Positions 1 through 8,183 of a stretch of 33,146 nt of DNA are shown piece by piece. How positions within the stretch are numbered: position 1 is the first letter of the stretch; every line of letters begins with the position of its first letter. Source of the DNA: JBMOGA01 sp049318625 (GTDB lineage Bacteria; Pseudomonadota; Alphaproteobacteria; Rhizobiales; Hyphomicrobiaceae); contig JBMOGA010000043.1 in the NCBI GenBank assembly GCA_049318625.1, positions 1-33,146 of the forward strand, read 5' to 3'. The notes under the pieces were generated by a model. The model saw only the letters and a list, made by a program, of their open reading frames with translations, made no database searches and was not told the origin of the DNA. Made by a program: the position numbers and the translations under genes.

Positions 1-1079
1 AGCGTGCCGTCCTTGGTGGCCAGTGCACCCCGGTTTGCCGATTGGCTGGCCAGTTCTTGGAGGGTCAGCGCCAGCGACAGAGCCGCTACACCGCGGACGC
101 CGACCGATGGGCCCTCCACGATCCAGCGTTCCGGTTCGCCCCCGTCCGACCAGAACGGGGCGAGGGTTCGTGCGATCAGCGCGCCCAGGGCCACCTCGGC
201 CCCCAATGTCTCCGCCAAGAGACCCATGGCCCCCGACATCGTGGCGATCCGCGACGCCAGCGGCGGGGTCGGGCGGGCACGAACGGCTGTGCCTGTCGGG
301 TCGAGCTCCGGTGTGGCGATCGGATCATGCCGGTCCTCGACCGTGCCGACCCAGCGGATCAGGTCGCCAGAGGGGGCGAGCACGGGGTGACCGGCGATCG
401 TGTGCCAGCGAAACCTCTCGTGGGCGTGCGACCAGATCGAGGCGTCGGCGACCCAGGGACGAAGCTCGGCGGAGGCGGCCTGCCAGGCTTTCGCCACGCG
501 TTTGCGGTGGAAGGGATTGATGGCGCATTGCCAGCCGTTGCCGATGGCATCGCGAGGCGTCTGACCGGTGGTGTGCTGCCATTGCGGCGACCAGTAGACG
601 ATGGTGTGGTCGGGGTTGGCGACCCACACACTCGCCTTTGCAGGTGCGGTCTGCGTCGCGGGGGCGGCTTCGGCCGGCAGCACTTCGCGCGCCAGGACCG
701 CAGACGAGCGGCCGCTCTTGGCCACGCGCGCCACCGATAGAAGGCAGCGGCGGCGCAGGTGACCCGAACCGACCTCGTATTGGACGGTCGATTGCGGCCG
801 ACAGCCGTCCAACACGGACAAGACCGCAGCGGCGACCGAGGCCGTATTGGCAGCGCACGGTTCCGGCTTGCCCAATAATTGGTCAAGGCCGTCCATCACC
901 ACATTGCGGCCCGGTTCGATATGGGTCCCGGCGGCGCGGGCCTCGAACTGGCGCCACGGCGCGTTCACGCTGATGACCGCCCCATGCTCATCGACGATGG
1001 CAACCTGCGCCTGCAGCGCATCCCACACATCGTCGGGCAATGAATTCAATTGGTTCTGGGGCTCTGGCGGCCGTGTCAT
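1..1079 (-). CDS. PAS-domain protein with degenerate HWE-type histidine kinase core (3' end outside window)
   Basis: The frame is open from an ATG at 1079, preceded by a strong GGGAGGAG ribosome site about 5 nt upstream, to the window edge (359 codons seen). Residues ~15-60 and ~125-225 look like PAS folds; the second has a VYWSPQWQHTTGQTP stretch typical of PAS sensor domains. Residues ~265-359 align by eye with the HWE kinase core: ALIARTLAPFW, then VEGP, then AALSLALTLQELASQSANRGAL. In the family the last block reads HELATNAAKYGAL, so the N-box Asn is replaced by Gln and the leading His by Gln. The first dimerisation helix with the phosphoacceptor motif (normally like ELNHRVKN) is not seen between PAS and core. 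The family normally phosphorylates response regulators; this copy may be inactive or purely sensory. The ATP-binding G boxes lie beyond the window. It lies downstream of argJ on the same strand. Confidence 0.75.
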   Translation of the reverse strand, partial: MTRPPEPQNQLNSLPDDVWDALQAQVAIVDEHGAVISVNAPWRQFEARAAGTHIEPGRNVVMDGLDQLLGKPEPCAANTASVAAAVLSVLDGCRPQSTVQYEVGSGHLRRRCLLSVARVAKSGRSSAVLAREVLPAEAAPATQTAPAKASVWVANPDHTIVYWSPQWQHTTGQTPRDAIGNGWQCAINPFHRKRVAKAWQAASAELRPWVADASIWSHAHERFRWHTIAGHPVLAPSGDLIRWVGTVEDRHDPIATPELDPTGTAVRARPTPPLASRIATMSGAMGLLAETLGAEVALGALIARTLAPFWSDGGEPERWIVEGPSVGVRGVAALSLALTLQELASQSANRGALATKDGT

Positions 1080-1210
1080 GGCGTCTCCTCCCGGCGGCAT
1101 CACTGATTCAACTCAGGATGCGCAGGGATCAAACGTACACACCGGGCCTTTGGTTCACCCGGGGACCAACCAATAATTGCAATGTGCCCATCCGTCCACA
1201 CCGTTAGTCG

Positions 1211-2458
1211 TCAACTGCGATAATCTGCGTTGATCGACACGTAGTCGTGCGTGAGATCGCAGGTCCAAACGGTGGCCGTGCCGCCGCCGATGCCGACATC
1301 CACGGCGATTCGAATTTCGGCCTGCTTCATATACGTCGCGACAGTCTTTTCGTCGTAGCCGGACGCCCGTTCGCCCTCGCTGGCGACGAGATGCGGGCCG
1401 AACCAGATGGCGAGGCGATCGCGGTCTGCGGCCTCGCCGGATTTTCCGACGGCCATCACCACGCGCCCCCAGTTGGGGTCCTCGCCGGCGATCGCGGTCT
1501 TCAGAATGGGAGAGTTGGCGATTGATTTGGCGATCACGCGGGCGGCCGCGTCGCTTTCGGCGCCCATCACGTCGACGGTGACGAATTTGGACAGGCCTTC
1601 GCCGTCGCGGACGACCATCAGCGCCAACTCGCGCATGACCTCGTGCAGGGCTGCCGCGAAGGCCCGGGTCGCCGGATCGGCGACGTCGGCCAGGCGCGGC
1701 ACGCCGCGGCGGGCGGCGGCGCCGGTCGCAAACGCCAGGACGGTGTCGGAGGTGGAGGTATCGCCGTCCACGGTCGTGCAATTGAACGTGCGGTCGGCGA
1801 TATCGGAGACCAGCCGTTGCAGCACGGGCTGGGCCATGGCGGCGTCGGTGAAGATGAAGCCGAGCATCGTCGCCATGTCCGGCGCGATCATGCCGGCGCC
1901 CTTGCAGAAGCCGGCGATGGTGACGGTTCCTCCCGCGAGCGGAACCTGGCGCACGGAGAGTTTGGGATAGGTGTCGGTGGTCATGATGGCGCGGGCGGCG
2001 GCCTCCCAGGCCTCGGGCACGGCCTTTTCGGCGAGACCACCGAGCAGATGGGTGAACCGGGTGGCGTCCATGGGCTCGCCGATCACGCCTGTCGAGGCGA
2101 GATAGACCTCGGACGGCGCGCATCCGAGCGCGGCGGCGGCGGCCTCGGCGGTCAGACGCGCGGCTTCCTGGCCCTTGAGGCCGGTGAAGGCGTTGGCGTT
2201 GCCCGAATTGACGACGAGCGCGCGGGCGCGACCGTGGCGCAGCGCCTCCCGGCACCACAGCACCGGTGCCGAGCAGGTCTTCGAGCGGGTGGTCACGCCG
2301 GCTGCGACGGTGCCCGCATCGAGCACCGCGACCATCAGATCGGTGCGGTTCTTGTAGCGGATGCCGGCCTCGGCGGTGGCGAAACGCACGCCGTCGATCG
2401 GTGGGACCGCGGGCAGGCTCGCGGGGGCGAACGGCGAAACGGACGTGATCTTGCCCAT
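1211..2458 (-). CDS. argJ: Bifunctional glutamate N-acetyltransferase / ornithine acetyltransferase
   Basis: ArgJ transfers the acetyl group from N-acetylornithine to glutamate (and in bifunctional forms uses acetyl-CoA), closing the cyclic arginine pathway in the cytoplasm. The 415-aa product has the family landmarks: NSGNANAFTG (~84-93), LASTGVIGEPM (~120-130), and KGAGMIAPDMATML (~186-199), in which the precursor self-cleaves between Ala196 and the nucleophile Thr197. The C-terminus SINADYRS is also typical. The ATG at 2458 is chosen over an upstream in-frame start at 2530 because a GGAGAG ribosome site sits 6 nt before it and MGKITSVSPFAP is the usual N-terminus. It lies 107 bp downstream of the peptidyl-prolyl isomerase gene, with a GC-rich hairpin between them. 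Whether acetyl-CoA-dependent synthase activity is present cannot be told from sequence alone. Confidence 0.96.
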   Translation of the reverse strand: MGKITSVSPFAPASLPAVPPIDGVRFATAEAGIRYKNRTDLMVAVLDAGTVAAGVTTRSKTCSAPVLWCREALRHGRARALVVNSGNANAFTGLKGQEAARLTAEAAAAALGCAPSEVYLASTGVIGEPMDATRFTHLLGGLAEKAVPEAWEAAARAIMTTDTYPKLSVRQVPLAGGTVTIAGFCKGAGMIAPDMATMLGFIFTDAAMAQPVLQRLVSDIADRTFNCTTVDGDTSTSDTVLAFATGAAARRGVPRLADVADPATRAFAAALHEVMRELALMVVRDGEGLSKFVTVDVMGAESDAAARVIAKSIANSPILKTAIAGEDPNWGRVVMAVGKSGEAADRDRLAIWFGPHLVASEGERASGYDEKTVATYMKQAEIRIAVDVGIGGGTATVWTCDLTHDYVSINADYRS

Positions 2459-2498
2459 GGCATCTCTCCGGCGATCGATGCGCCACCTCAAAACACAT

Positions 2499-2523
2499 CG
2501 GGCCGCCTCAGGGAAGCGGCCCG
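2499..2523 (-). terminator. GC-rich hairpin between isomerase gene and argJ
   Basis: A perfect 8-bp stem, CGGGCCGC (2499-2506) with GCGGCCCG (2516-2523), encloses a 9-nt loop. On the minus strand it starts 43 nt past the isomerase stop and is followed by ATGTGTTTTG, a weak T-rich tail. It could end transcription of the isomerase gene. Because it is only 40 nt before the argJ start, it could also be a leader hairpin of argJ. Confidence 0.5.
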
Positions 2524-2565
2524 CGTGCAAAAGATTTGTCCGGTGGGAAGATGGCGGCCGGGCGC

Positions 2566-3429
2566 CTATTGCTTGGGCGCGGCGCCCTGCTGGGCCTTCT
2601 CGGCCTCGACCTGCTTGTTGATCTCGGCGTCCAGGTACTCGAGCTTGGCCTTGGTGCGCAGGTCGTTGACGACGTCCTGGGCCTTGCGCTGGACCATCGA
2701 CAGCAGGATGCGCTCCTTCACCTGATCGAACTCCGGCGGCTTGCGCTCGCGGCGCTCGTCGACGCGAATGATGTGCCAGCCGAACTGGGTCTCGAACGGC
2801 TGCGACATGTCGCCGGCCTTGAGCTTGAACGCGGCCTCCTCGAACTGCGGCACCATCTGGCCGCGCGAGAAGAAGCCGAGATCGCCGCCCTGGTCCTTTG
2901 AGCCGGGGTCCTTGGAGAATTCCTTGGCCATGTCGGCGAACGGGGCGCCGTGGGCGATCTTCTCGAAGATCTCGACGGCCTTGTCCTTGCTCTCGACCAG
3001 GATATGGCGCGCGTGCACCTCTTCCTGGGGCTTCATCTGGGCCACCTGGGCATCGTAGAACTTCTTGGCGTCGGCTTCCGTGACGGAATCGCGCACTTTG
3101 GTGTCGAAGAAGGTGTCGCGCAGGGCGCGGCGGCGCCAGTATTGCAGGCGCTCGTCATAGGCGGCGCCGGTGGCCAGCTTCTGGGTCTCGGCGGCATCGG
3201 CCAGCAGGGTATGCTCGATCAGGTATTCGACCAGCACGCGGCGCTTTGTGCCGTCGGGCAGATTGCCGAGGTCGCCGCCGATCTCGGCGTCGGCATGCTT
3301 GAGGTCCGCTTCGGTGATCGTCTTGCCGTTGACCTTGGCGACAACCTGAGCCTGTGCCGTTACAGGGCCGGCGAGGGCGAGCGCCGTGCCGATGGCGGCG
3401 GCGGCGAGGGAGGAGCGAAACGAGATCAC
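2566..3429 (-). CDS. Exported parvulin-type peptidyl-prolyl cis-trans isomerase
   Basis: The 287-aa product begins with a signal peptide (FRSSLAAAAIGTALALAGPVTAQAQ, cleavage near residue 27). A helical SurA/PrsA-like N-domain (~30-130) is followed by a PpiC rotamase domain (~138-226) containing VHARHILV, KDQGGDLGFFSRGQMVPQFEEAA (read in two halves) and TQFGWHIIRVD. A charged C-terminal helix ends in a Gln/Ala-rich tail. These proteins help outer-membrane or secreted proteins fold in the periplasm. I chose the GTG at 3429 because GAGGA stands 8 nt upstream and the signal peptide follows directly; the in-frame ATG at 3603 would add 58 residues of unlikely sequence. It is divergent from secA, the export motor, an arrangement common in Rhodospirillales and consistent with a shared export role. 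Confidence 0.92.
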   Translation of the reverse strand: MISFRSSLAAAAIGTALALAGPVTAQAQVVAKVNGKTITEADLKHADAEIGGDLGNLPDGTKRRVLVEYLIEHTLLADAAETQKLATGAAYDERLQYWRRRALRDTFFDTKVRDSVTEADAKKFYDAQVAQMKPQEEVHARHILVESKDKAVEIFEKIAHGAPFADMAKEFSKDPGSKDQGGDLGFFSRGQMVPQFEEAAFKLKAGDMSQPFETQFGWHIIRVDERRERKPPEFDQVKERILLSMVQRKAQDVVNDLRTKAKLEYLDAEINKQVEAEKAQQGAAPKQ

Positions 3430-3831
3430 GGATTTGGTCCTCGAGTGGATGAACGGCGTACAGTTGCGGGCGGCGGTCTCCCCGCGCCGCTTGTTACCCG
3501 CGCAATACACTGGCTGCCAAGTTAACATTTGGACATCGACGGCACTGCGGCATCCTGGCTGGTCCTTCGCCGCGGCGGACGGCGAAGATCGCGCAATTGA
3601 CAAGGGCGATAGCGGCTCCTTATCTCACCCCGACACCGGATTGCTCGGTCGCAGCCGCGAGGCTGCCGTGCCACAACCACGTCGCCGGGGCCGCATCCCG
3701 ACACACGTTTCTTGCGGCCGTCGCCCGAACCGCACGCGGATCGCACCGCGCCGGGGCCGCGGAACCCGGCGTCTTCTGTTTCGGAGTGGGCCGTCGCGGC
3801 CTCCTCTCAGCTCGCTCGAGGAATGGTTTTC
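3430..3831. other. 402-bp divergent intergenic region between isomerase gene and secA
   Basis: No convincing gene is seen. In-frame extensions of both flanking genes into it give low-complexity translations without family similarity. It contains a TTGACA box on the plus strand at 3597-3602 (see promoter entry). The minus strand holds TTGGCA-like boxes that could serve the isomerase gene but none is convincing. Positions ~3515-3533 contain an imperfect CCAA-GTTAAC-TTGG symmetry. The leader of secA would be about 200 nt long, enough for a regulatory RNA structure, but I cannot demonstrate one. Confidence 0.6.
3597..3626 (+). promoter_or_regulatory. Candidate sigma-70 promoter for secA
   Basis: A perfect TTGACA (-35) at 3597-3602 is followed after 18 bp by TATCTC (3621-3626), a weak -10 with three consensus matches. 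The direction and place fit secA, about 200 nt upstream of its start. No other strong box pair is visible in this region. Confidence 0.4.
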
Positions 3832-6678
3832 ATGGTCTCGCTCGGATCGCTCGGATCGCTCGGCACGTTTGCAGTCCGGATTTTCGGTTCGGCCAACGAG
3901 CGGAAAATCAAGGGCTTGCGCCCGAAGGTCGAAGCCATCAACGCGCTCGAGCCCGAGATCGCGGCGCTTTCTGACGACGCGCTGCGGGCGCGGACTGTCG
4001 ATTTTCGCCAGCAGATCGCCAACGGCGCCAGCCTCGACGACCTGCTGGTGCCGGCGTTCGCGACGGTGCGCGAGGCGGCCAAGCGCACCCTCGGGCAACG
4101 CCACTTCGACGTGCAGCTGATCGGCGGCATGGTGCTGCACGAGGGGCGCATCGCGGAGATGAAGACCGGCGAAGGCAAGACGCTGGTTGCCACGCTGCCC
4201 GTCTATCTCAATGCGCTGGCCGGCAAGGGCGTTCACGTGGTCACGGTCAACGACTACCTGGCCAGCCGCGACGCGGAATGGATGGGCGCCGTCTACCGCT
4301 TCCTCGGGCTTTCGGTCGGCTGCATCGTCCACGACATGGACGACGAGCAGCGGCACGCCGCCTATGCCTGTGACGTCACCTACGGCACCAACAACGAACT
4401 GGGCTTCGACTATCTCCGCGACAACATGAAGATGCAGCGCGACGAGATGGTGCAGCGGTCGCACTTCTTCGCGATCGTCGACGAGGTGGACTCGATCCTG
4501 GTCGACGAGGCCCGCACGCCGCTGATCATTTCCGGCCCGGTCGAGGATCGTGCCGAGCTGTACGTCGCCATCGACGCCTACATCCCGAAGCTCGTGCCGG
4601 GCGATTTCGAGCTCGACGAGAAGCAGCGGCAGGTGTCGCTCACCGAGGCCGGCAGCGAGAAGATGGAGCAGTTGCTCGCCGCGGCGGGCGCCATGACCGG
4701 CTCGCTGTACGACATCGAGAACGTGACGGTGGTGCACCACGTCACCCAGGCGCTGAAGGCGCACAAGCTGTTCCTGCGTGACCGCGACTACATCGTGAAA
4801 GGCGGGCAGGTCATCATCATCGACGAGTTCACCGGCCGCATGATGCCGGGCCGGCGCTATTCGGAAGGCCTGCATCAGGCGCTGGAAGCCAAGGAAGATG
4901 TGGCCATCCAGCCGGAAAACCAGACGCTCGCCTCGATCACGTTCCAGAACTACTTCCGGCTCTACGAGAAGCTCGGCGGCATGACCGGCACCGCGGCGAC
5001 GGAAGCCGACGAGTTCATGGACATCTACGGGCTCGACGTCGTCGAGGTGCCGACCAACGTGACGGTCGGCCGCCTCGACGAGGACGACGAGATCTACCGG
5101 ACGGCGCGCGAGAAGTGGGACGCGATCATCACGGAGATCGAGAGCGCGCAGAAGCGCAAGCAGCCGATCCTGGTTGGCACCGTGTCGATCGAGAAGAGCG
5201 AGCTGCTGGCCGAGATGCTGAAGCAGCGCGGAATTCCGCACCAGGTTCTCAACGCCCGCTATCACGAGCAGGAAGCGTTCATCATCGCCCAGGCCGGCGT
5301 GCCGGGCGCGGTGACGATCGCCACCAACATGGCGGGCCGCGGCACCGACATTCAGCTCGGCGGTAACGCGCAGATGCGGGTGGTCGCCGAAACGGCCGAC
5401 ATGCCGGACGGCCCCGATAAGGACAAACGGATCGCGGAGATCCGCGCCGAGGTCGAGCGCAATAAACAATACGTGCTGCACGAGACGTACGAGACCGTCG
5501 AACTCGAGCCGGCCAAGGGCACGAAGCCGGCGCGGACGCTCAAGAAACCCGGCGGGCTCTACGTGATCGGTACCGAGCGCCACGAGAGCCGCCGCATCGA
5601 CAACCAGCTGCGCGGCCGCTCCGGGCGCCAGGGCGACCCGGGCCGCTCGAAGTTCTATCTGTCGCTCGAAGACGACCTGATGCGGATCTTCGGTTCGAAC
5701 CGCATGGATGGCGTGCTGCGCAAGCTCGGCATGCAGGAGGGCGAGGCGATCATCCATCCGTGGATGAACCGCAGCCTCGAGATGGCGCAGCGCAAGGTCG
5801 AGGCGCGCAACTTCGACATCCGCAAGCAGATCCTGAAGTACGACGACGTGATGAACGATCAGCGCAAGGTCATCTTCGACCAGCGCATCGACATCATGGC
5901 CGAAAACGACGTCAACAACACGATCACCGACATGCGGCGCGAGGTCGTGAACGAGCTGGTGACGCGGCACATTCCGCCGAACGCCTACGCCGAGCAGTGG
6001 AACGTGACCGGCCTCGCCGAGCAGGTGCAGGGCATTTTCGGCCTGGATCTGCCGATCGCCGCGTGGGCCGCCGAGGAAGGGATCGCCGATCAGGAGATCC
6101 GCGACCGGATCAATCAGGCGGCGGACGAGAAGGCGGCCCGCAAGGCTGTCGAGCTCGGCAGCGAGATGTTCCGGCAGATCGAGAAGATGGTGTTGCTGCA
6201 GACCCTCGATCATCTGTGGCGCGAGCATCTGGTCACACTCGAGCACCTGCGGCAGGTGATCGGCTTCCGCGCCTACGGCCAGCGCGATCCGCTCAACGAG
6301 TACAAAACCGAGGCATTCGTGCTGTTCGAGGCGATGATCGGCAAGCTGCGCGAGGCGGTGACCGGCCAGCTCATGCACGTCGAACTGGCGCCGCCGGAAG
6401 ACCAGCCGGCCTTGCAGCCCGTCGAGTTGCCGCCCATGCAGGCGCACCATGTCGACCTGACGACGGGCATGGACGAGATGGCGATGGCCGAAGCCGTTCT
6501 GGCCGCCGAGGGACGGCCCGCTCCGGAGCCGCGCCGTGCGCCGCTGCAGACCCGCAAGACCGAAGGCGGCGACGTCGATCCGAACGACCCGGCGACGTGG
6601 GGCCGGGTGGCCCGCAATGCGTCGTGCCCGTGCGGTTCCGGCAAGAAGTTCAAGCACTGCCACGGCAAGCACGGCTGA
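3832..6678 (+). CDS. secA: Preprotein translocase ATPase SecA
   Basis: SecA drives unfolded preproteins through SecYEG using ATP. The 948-aa product has Walker A MKTGEGKT (110-117), the DEAD-like VDEVDSILVDEARTP (216-230), GRGTDIQLGG in the second nucleotide-binding fold, RRIDNQLRGRSGRQGDPG, and the C-terminal SEC-C zinc motif with Cys932, Cys934, Cys943 and His944, which in the family binds SecB and phospholipid. The start at ATG 3832 has GAGGA 9 nt upstream. An ATG at 3823 directly abuts that GAGGA, so it is less likely, and an in-frame ATG at 3712 would add 40 unmatched residues. The N-terminus carries a short SLGSLGSLG repeat from a 9-bp tandem repeat. It is convergent with the alpha/beta hydrolase gene, 42 bp apart. 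Confidence 0.98.
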   Translation: MVSLGSLGSLGTFAVRIFGSANERKIKGLRPKVEAINALEPEIAALSDDALRARTVDFRQQIANGASLDDLLVPAFATVREAAKRTLGQRHFDVQLIGGMVLHEGRIAEMKTGEGKTLVATLPVYLNALAGKGVHVVTVNDYLASRDAEWMGAVYRFLGLSVGCIVHDMDDEQRHAAYACDVTYGTNNELGFDYLRDNMKMQRDEMVQRSHFFAIVDEVDSILVDEARTPLIISGPVEDRAELYVAIDAYIPKLVPGDFELDEKQRQVSLTEAGSEKMEQLLAAAGAMTGSLYDIENVTVVHHVTQALKAHKLFLRDRDYIVKGGQVIIIDEFTGRMMPGRRYSEGLHQALEAKEDVAIQPENQTLASITFQNYFRLYEKLGGMTGTAATEADEFMDIYGLDVVEVPTNVTVGRLDEDDEIYRTAREKWDAIITEIESAQKRKQPILVGTVSIEKSELLAEMLKQRGIPHQVLNARYHEQEAFIIAQAGVPGAVTIATNMAGRGTDIQLGGNAQMRVVAETADMPDGPDKDKRIAEIRAEVERNKQYVLHETYETVELEPAKGTKPARTLKKPGGLYVIGTERHESRRIDNQLRGRSGRQGDPGRSKFYLSLEDDLMRIFGSNRMDGVLRKLGMQEGEAIIHPWMNRSLEMAQRKVEARNFDIRKQILKYDDVMNDQRKVIFDQRIDIMAENDVNNTITDMRREVVNELVTRHIPPNAYAEQWNVTGLAEQVQGIFGLDLPIAAWAAEEGIADQEIRDRINQAADEKAARKAVELGSEMFRQIEKMVLLQTLDHLWREHLVTLEHLRQVIGFRAYGQRDPLNEYKTEAFVLFEAMIGKLREAVTGQLMHVELAPPEDQPALQPVELPPMQAHHVDLTTGMDEMAMAEAVLAAEGRPAPEPRRAPLQTRKTEGGDVDPNDPATWGRVARNASCPCGSGKKFKHCHGKHG

Positions 6679-6693
6679 GGGCGAGCCGCCCTC
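6677..6693. terminator. Short hairpin at the secA stop codon
   Basis: GAGGGC (6677-6682) pairs with GCCCTC (6688-6693) around a 5-nt loop, starting inside the secA stop codon and lying in the 42-bp gap between two convergent genes. It has no T-run, so termination is only suggested by position. Confidence 0.3.
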
Positions 6694-6720
6694 GGCCGGA
6701 TCGCTCGCGGCCTTCGCGTG

Positions 6721-7533
6721 TCAGCCGCCGGCCGGTTTGGGGCCGTGCTTGGCGAGGAAGGGCAGCACGACGGCGTGGAAGGACGCCGGGTCCTCGACGT
6801 GGAGCATGTGCGAGACGCCCGGCACTTCGACGTACGAGGAGCCGGCGATCTGGCGATGGATCAGTTGGGCCGCGGCCGGCGGCGTGGCCGGATCGAGGGC
6901 GCCGACGACGACCTGGGTCGGTAGGGTAATCGCTGAGATCCGGTCGGTGACGTTGAGGCCGGCGATCGCATGGCACCAGCCGGCATATCCGGCGGTCGGC
7001 GTCGCCAGGATCATGGCGCGCAGGCGGGCGACCAGCGGCTTGTTGTTTGCCAGCGCATCGGGCGCGACCCAACGGGCCATGGCGCCATCGATCACGCCGT
7101 TCATGCCCTGCGGACCGGAAACGATTTTGATGCGCTCGTCCCACAGCGGGCGAGCTTCGGCCGGCACCTGGCTCGATGTCGAGACCAGGCAGAGGCTGTG
7201 GAAGCGGTCCGGGTGGAGCACGCCGAGGTACTGGCCGACCATGCCGCCCATCGACAGGCCGAGAAATCGCGTCTTGGCGATGCCGAGATGGTCCATCAGG
7301 CCGATCACGTCGGCGGCCAGCGTCTCGAACGTGTAGGCGCCGCCGGGGGCATCGGTTCCACCGTGACCGCGCGCGTCCAGCCGAACGACCCGATAGGCGG
7401 GCAGCAACGCTTCCGTCAGTTCGTTCCAGATCGTCAGATTGGTGGCCAGCGGGTGATGCAGCACGACCGGCGGCGCATCGTCCGGTCCCTCGACGCGATA
7501 GGTCATCGCGATACCGTTGATCCGTGCCTGCAT
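6721..7533 (-). CDS. Alpha/beta hydrolase, 3-oxoadipate enol-lactonase-like
   Basis: The 270-aa product is a complete alpha/beta hydrolase. The HHPLATNLTIW loop (~26-36) supplies the oxyanion hole, RLDARGHGGTDAP (~51-63) is the strand-4 signature, GLSMGG places the nucleophile at Ser94, the acid is expected in VVGALDPATPP, and the catalytic His in GVSHMLHVEDP near the C-terminus. The pattern is that of PcaD-type enol-lactonases and related esterases. Nothing nearby encodes the beta-ketoadipate pathway, so the substrate is open. A textbook AGGAGG lies 8 nt before the ATG at 7533, decisive against longer in-frame starts. It follows the UPF0114 gene by 20 bp, so the two probably share a transcript. 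Confidence 0.88.
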   Translation of the reverse strand: MQARINGIAMTYRVEGPDDAPPVVLHHPLATNLTIWNELTEALLPAYRVVRLDARGHGGTDAPGGAYTFETLAADVIGLMDHLGIAKTRFLGLSMGGMVGQYLGVLHPDRFHSLCLVSTSSQVPAEARPLWDERIKIVSGPQGMNGVIDGAMARWVAPDALANNKPLVARLRAMILATPTAGYAGWCHAIAGLNVTDRISAITLPTQVVVGALDPATPPAAAQLIHRQIAGSSYVEVPGVSHMLHVEDPASFHAVVLPFLAKHGPKPAGG

Positions 7534-7553
7534 GAGGGGTCCTCCTGGACGAC

Positions 7554-8150
7554 TTATTCGGCCGTCTTGTTGGGCATCTGTTTGGTGTCGGGCTTGTCGT
7601 GGCCGCTGGCGATGCGGTCCGACAGCGCCAGCAGGACGCTGGAGGCGACGAACACCAGATGAATGGTGACATACCAGAACAGGTCGCGGTCGGAGATCTT
7701 GCTCACGTCCATGAACTGCTTGAGCAGTTGCACGGCCGAAATCGCGACGATGGACGACAGCAGCTTGAGCTTGAGGGCCGTGAAATCGATCTTGCCCATC
7801 CACTCGGGCCAGTCGCGGTGCCCGCTATGGTCGACACGCGAGACGAAGTTCTCATAGCCGGAAAAGATGACGATGACGATCAGCGACCCGGTGAGCGCGA
7901 GGTCGACCAGCGACAGGACACCGAGGATCGCTTCGGCTTCCGTGGCAGTGAAGACGTGCAGGGCAACGTGAACGAATTCCTTGGCGAAATGGATGAGCAG
8001 CACGATGAGAACGAGTGCAAGGCCAAGGTAGAACGGCGCCAGCACCCAGCGGCTCGCGAAGATGAACGTCTCGATCCACTTTTCGATCTTCTTGCCGAGC
8101 GAAAGCAACACGCGCCGGTTCTCCCCATGATGTTCGCGGCTGTATGACAT
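7554..8150 (-). CDS. UPF0114 (YqhA-like) integral membrane protein
   Basis: The ~198-aa product matches the UPF0114/YqhA pattern: ETFIFASRWVLAPFYLGL near the N-terminus, then a first membrane segment (AlVLIVLLIHF), a second around LGVLSLVDLALTGSLIVIVIFSGYENFV, the soluble GHRDWPEWMGKIDFTALKLKLL stretch (in parts), and a third and fourth segment before a charged tail. The family is widespread and of unknown function. The start is uncertain. ATG 8150 has no clear ribosome site. GTG 8111 has GGGGAG 9 nt upstream and would begin at VLLSLGKK, closer to the usual family length (about 185 aa). A further GTG is at 8162. It lies close behind the L,D-transpeptidase gene and ahead of the hydrolase gene. 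Confidence 0.85.
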   Translation of the reverse strand: MSYSREHHGENRRVLLSLGKKIEKWIETFIFASRWVLAPFYLGLALVLIVLLIHFAKEFVHVALHVFTATEAEAILGVLSLVDLALTGSLIVIVIFSGYENFVSRVDHSGHRDWPEWMGKIDFTALKLKLLSSIVAISAVQLLKQFMDVSKISDRDLFWYVTIHLVFVASSVLLALSDRIASGHDKPDTKQMPNKTAE

Positions 8151-8183
8151 GTGCGCCCGCACGCTCGCAAGGCGGGCGCCCCA

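Noticed and set aside
1080..1210. Possible terminator between argJ and the PAS gene (CCGGG and TTGGT/ACCAA pairings)
   Set aside because: Stems are only 5 bp with loops of 10 or more nt and they compete with each other.
3625..6672. A ~1000-codon open frame on the minus strand opposite secA
   Set aside because: It mirrors secA codon bias in GC-rich DNA; its translation is His/Leu/Arg-rich with no family motifs, and secA on the plus strand is certain.
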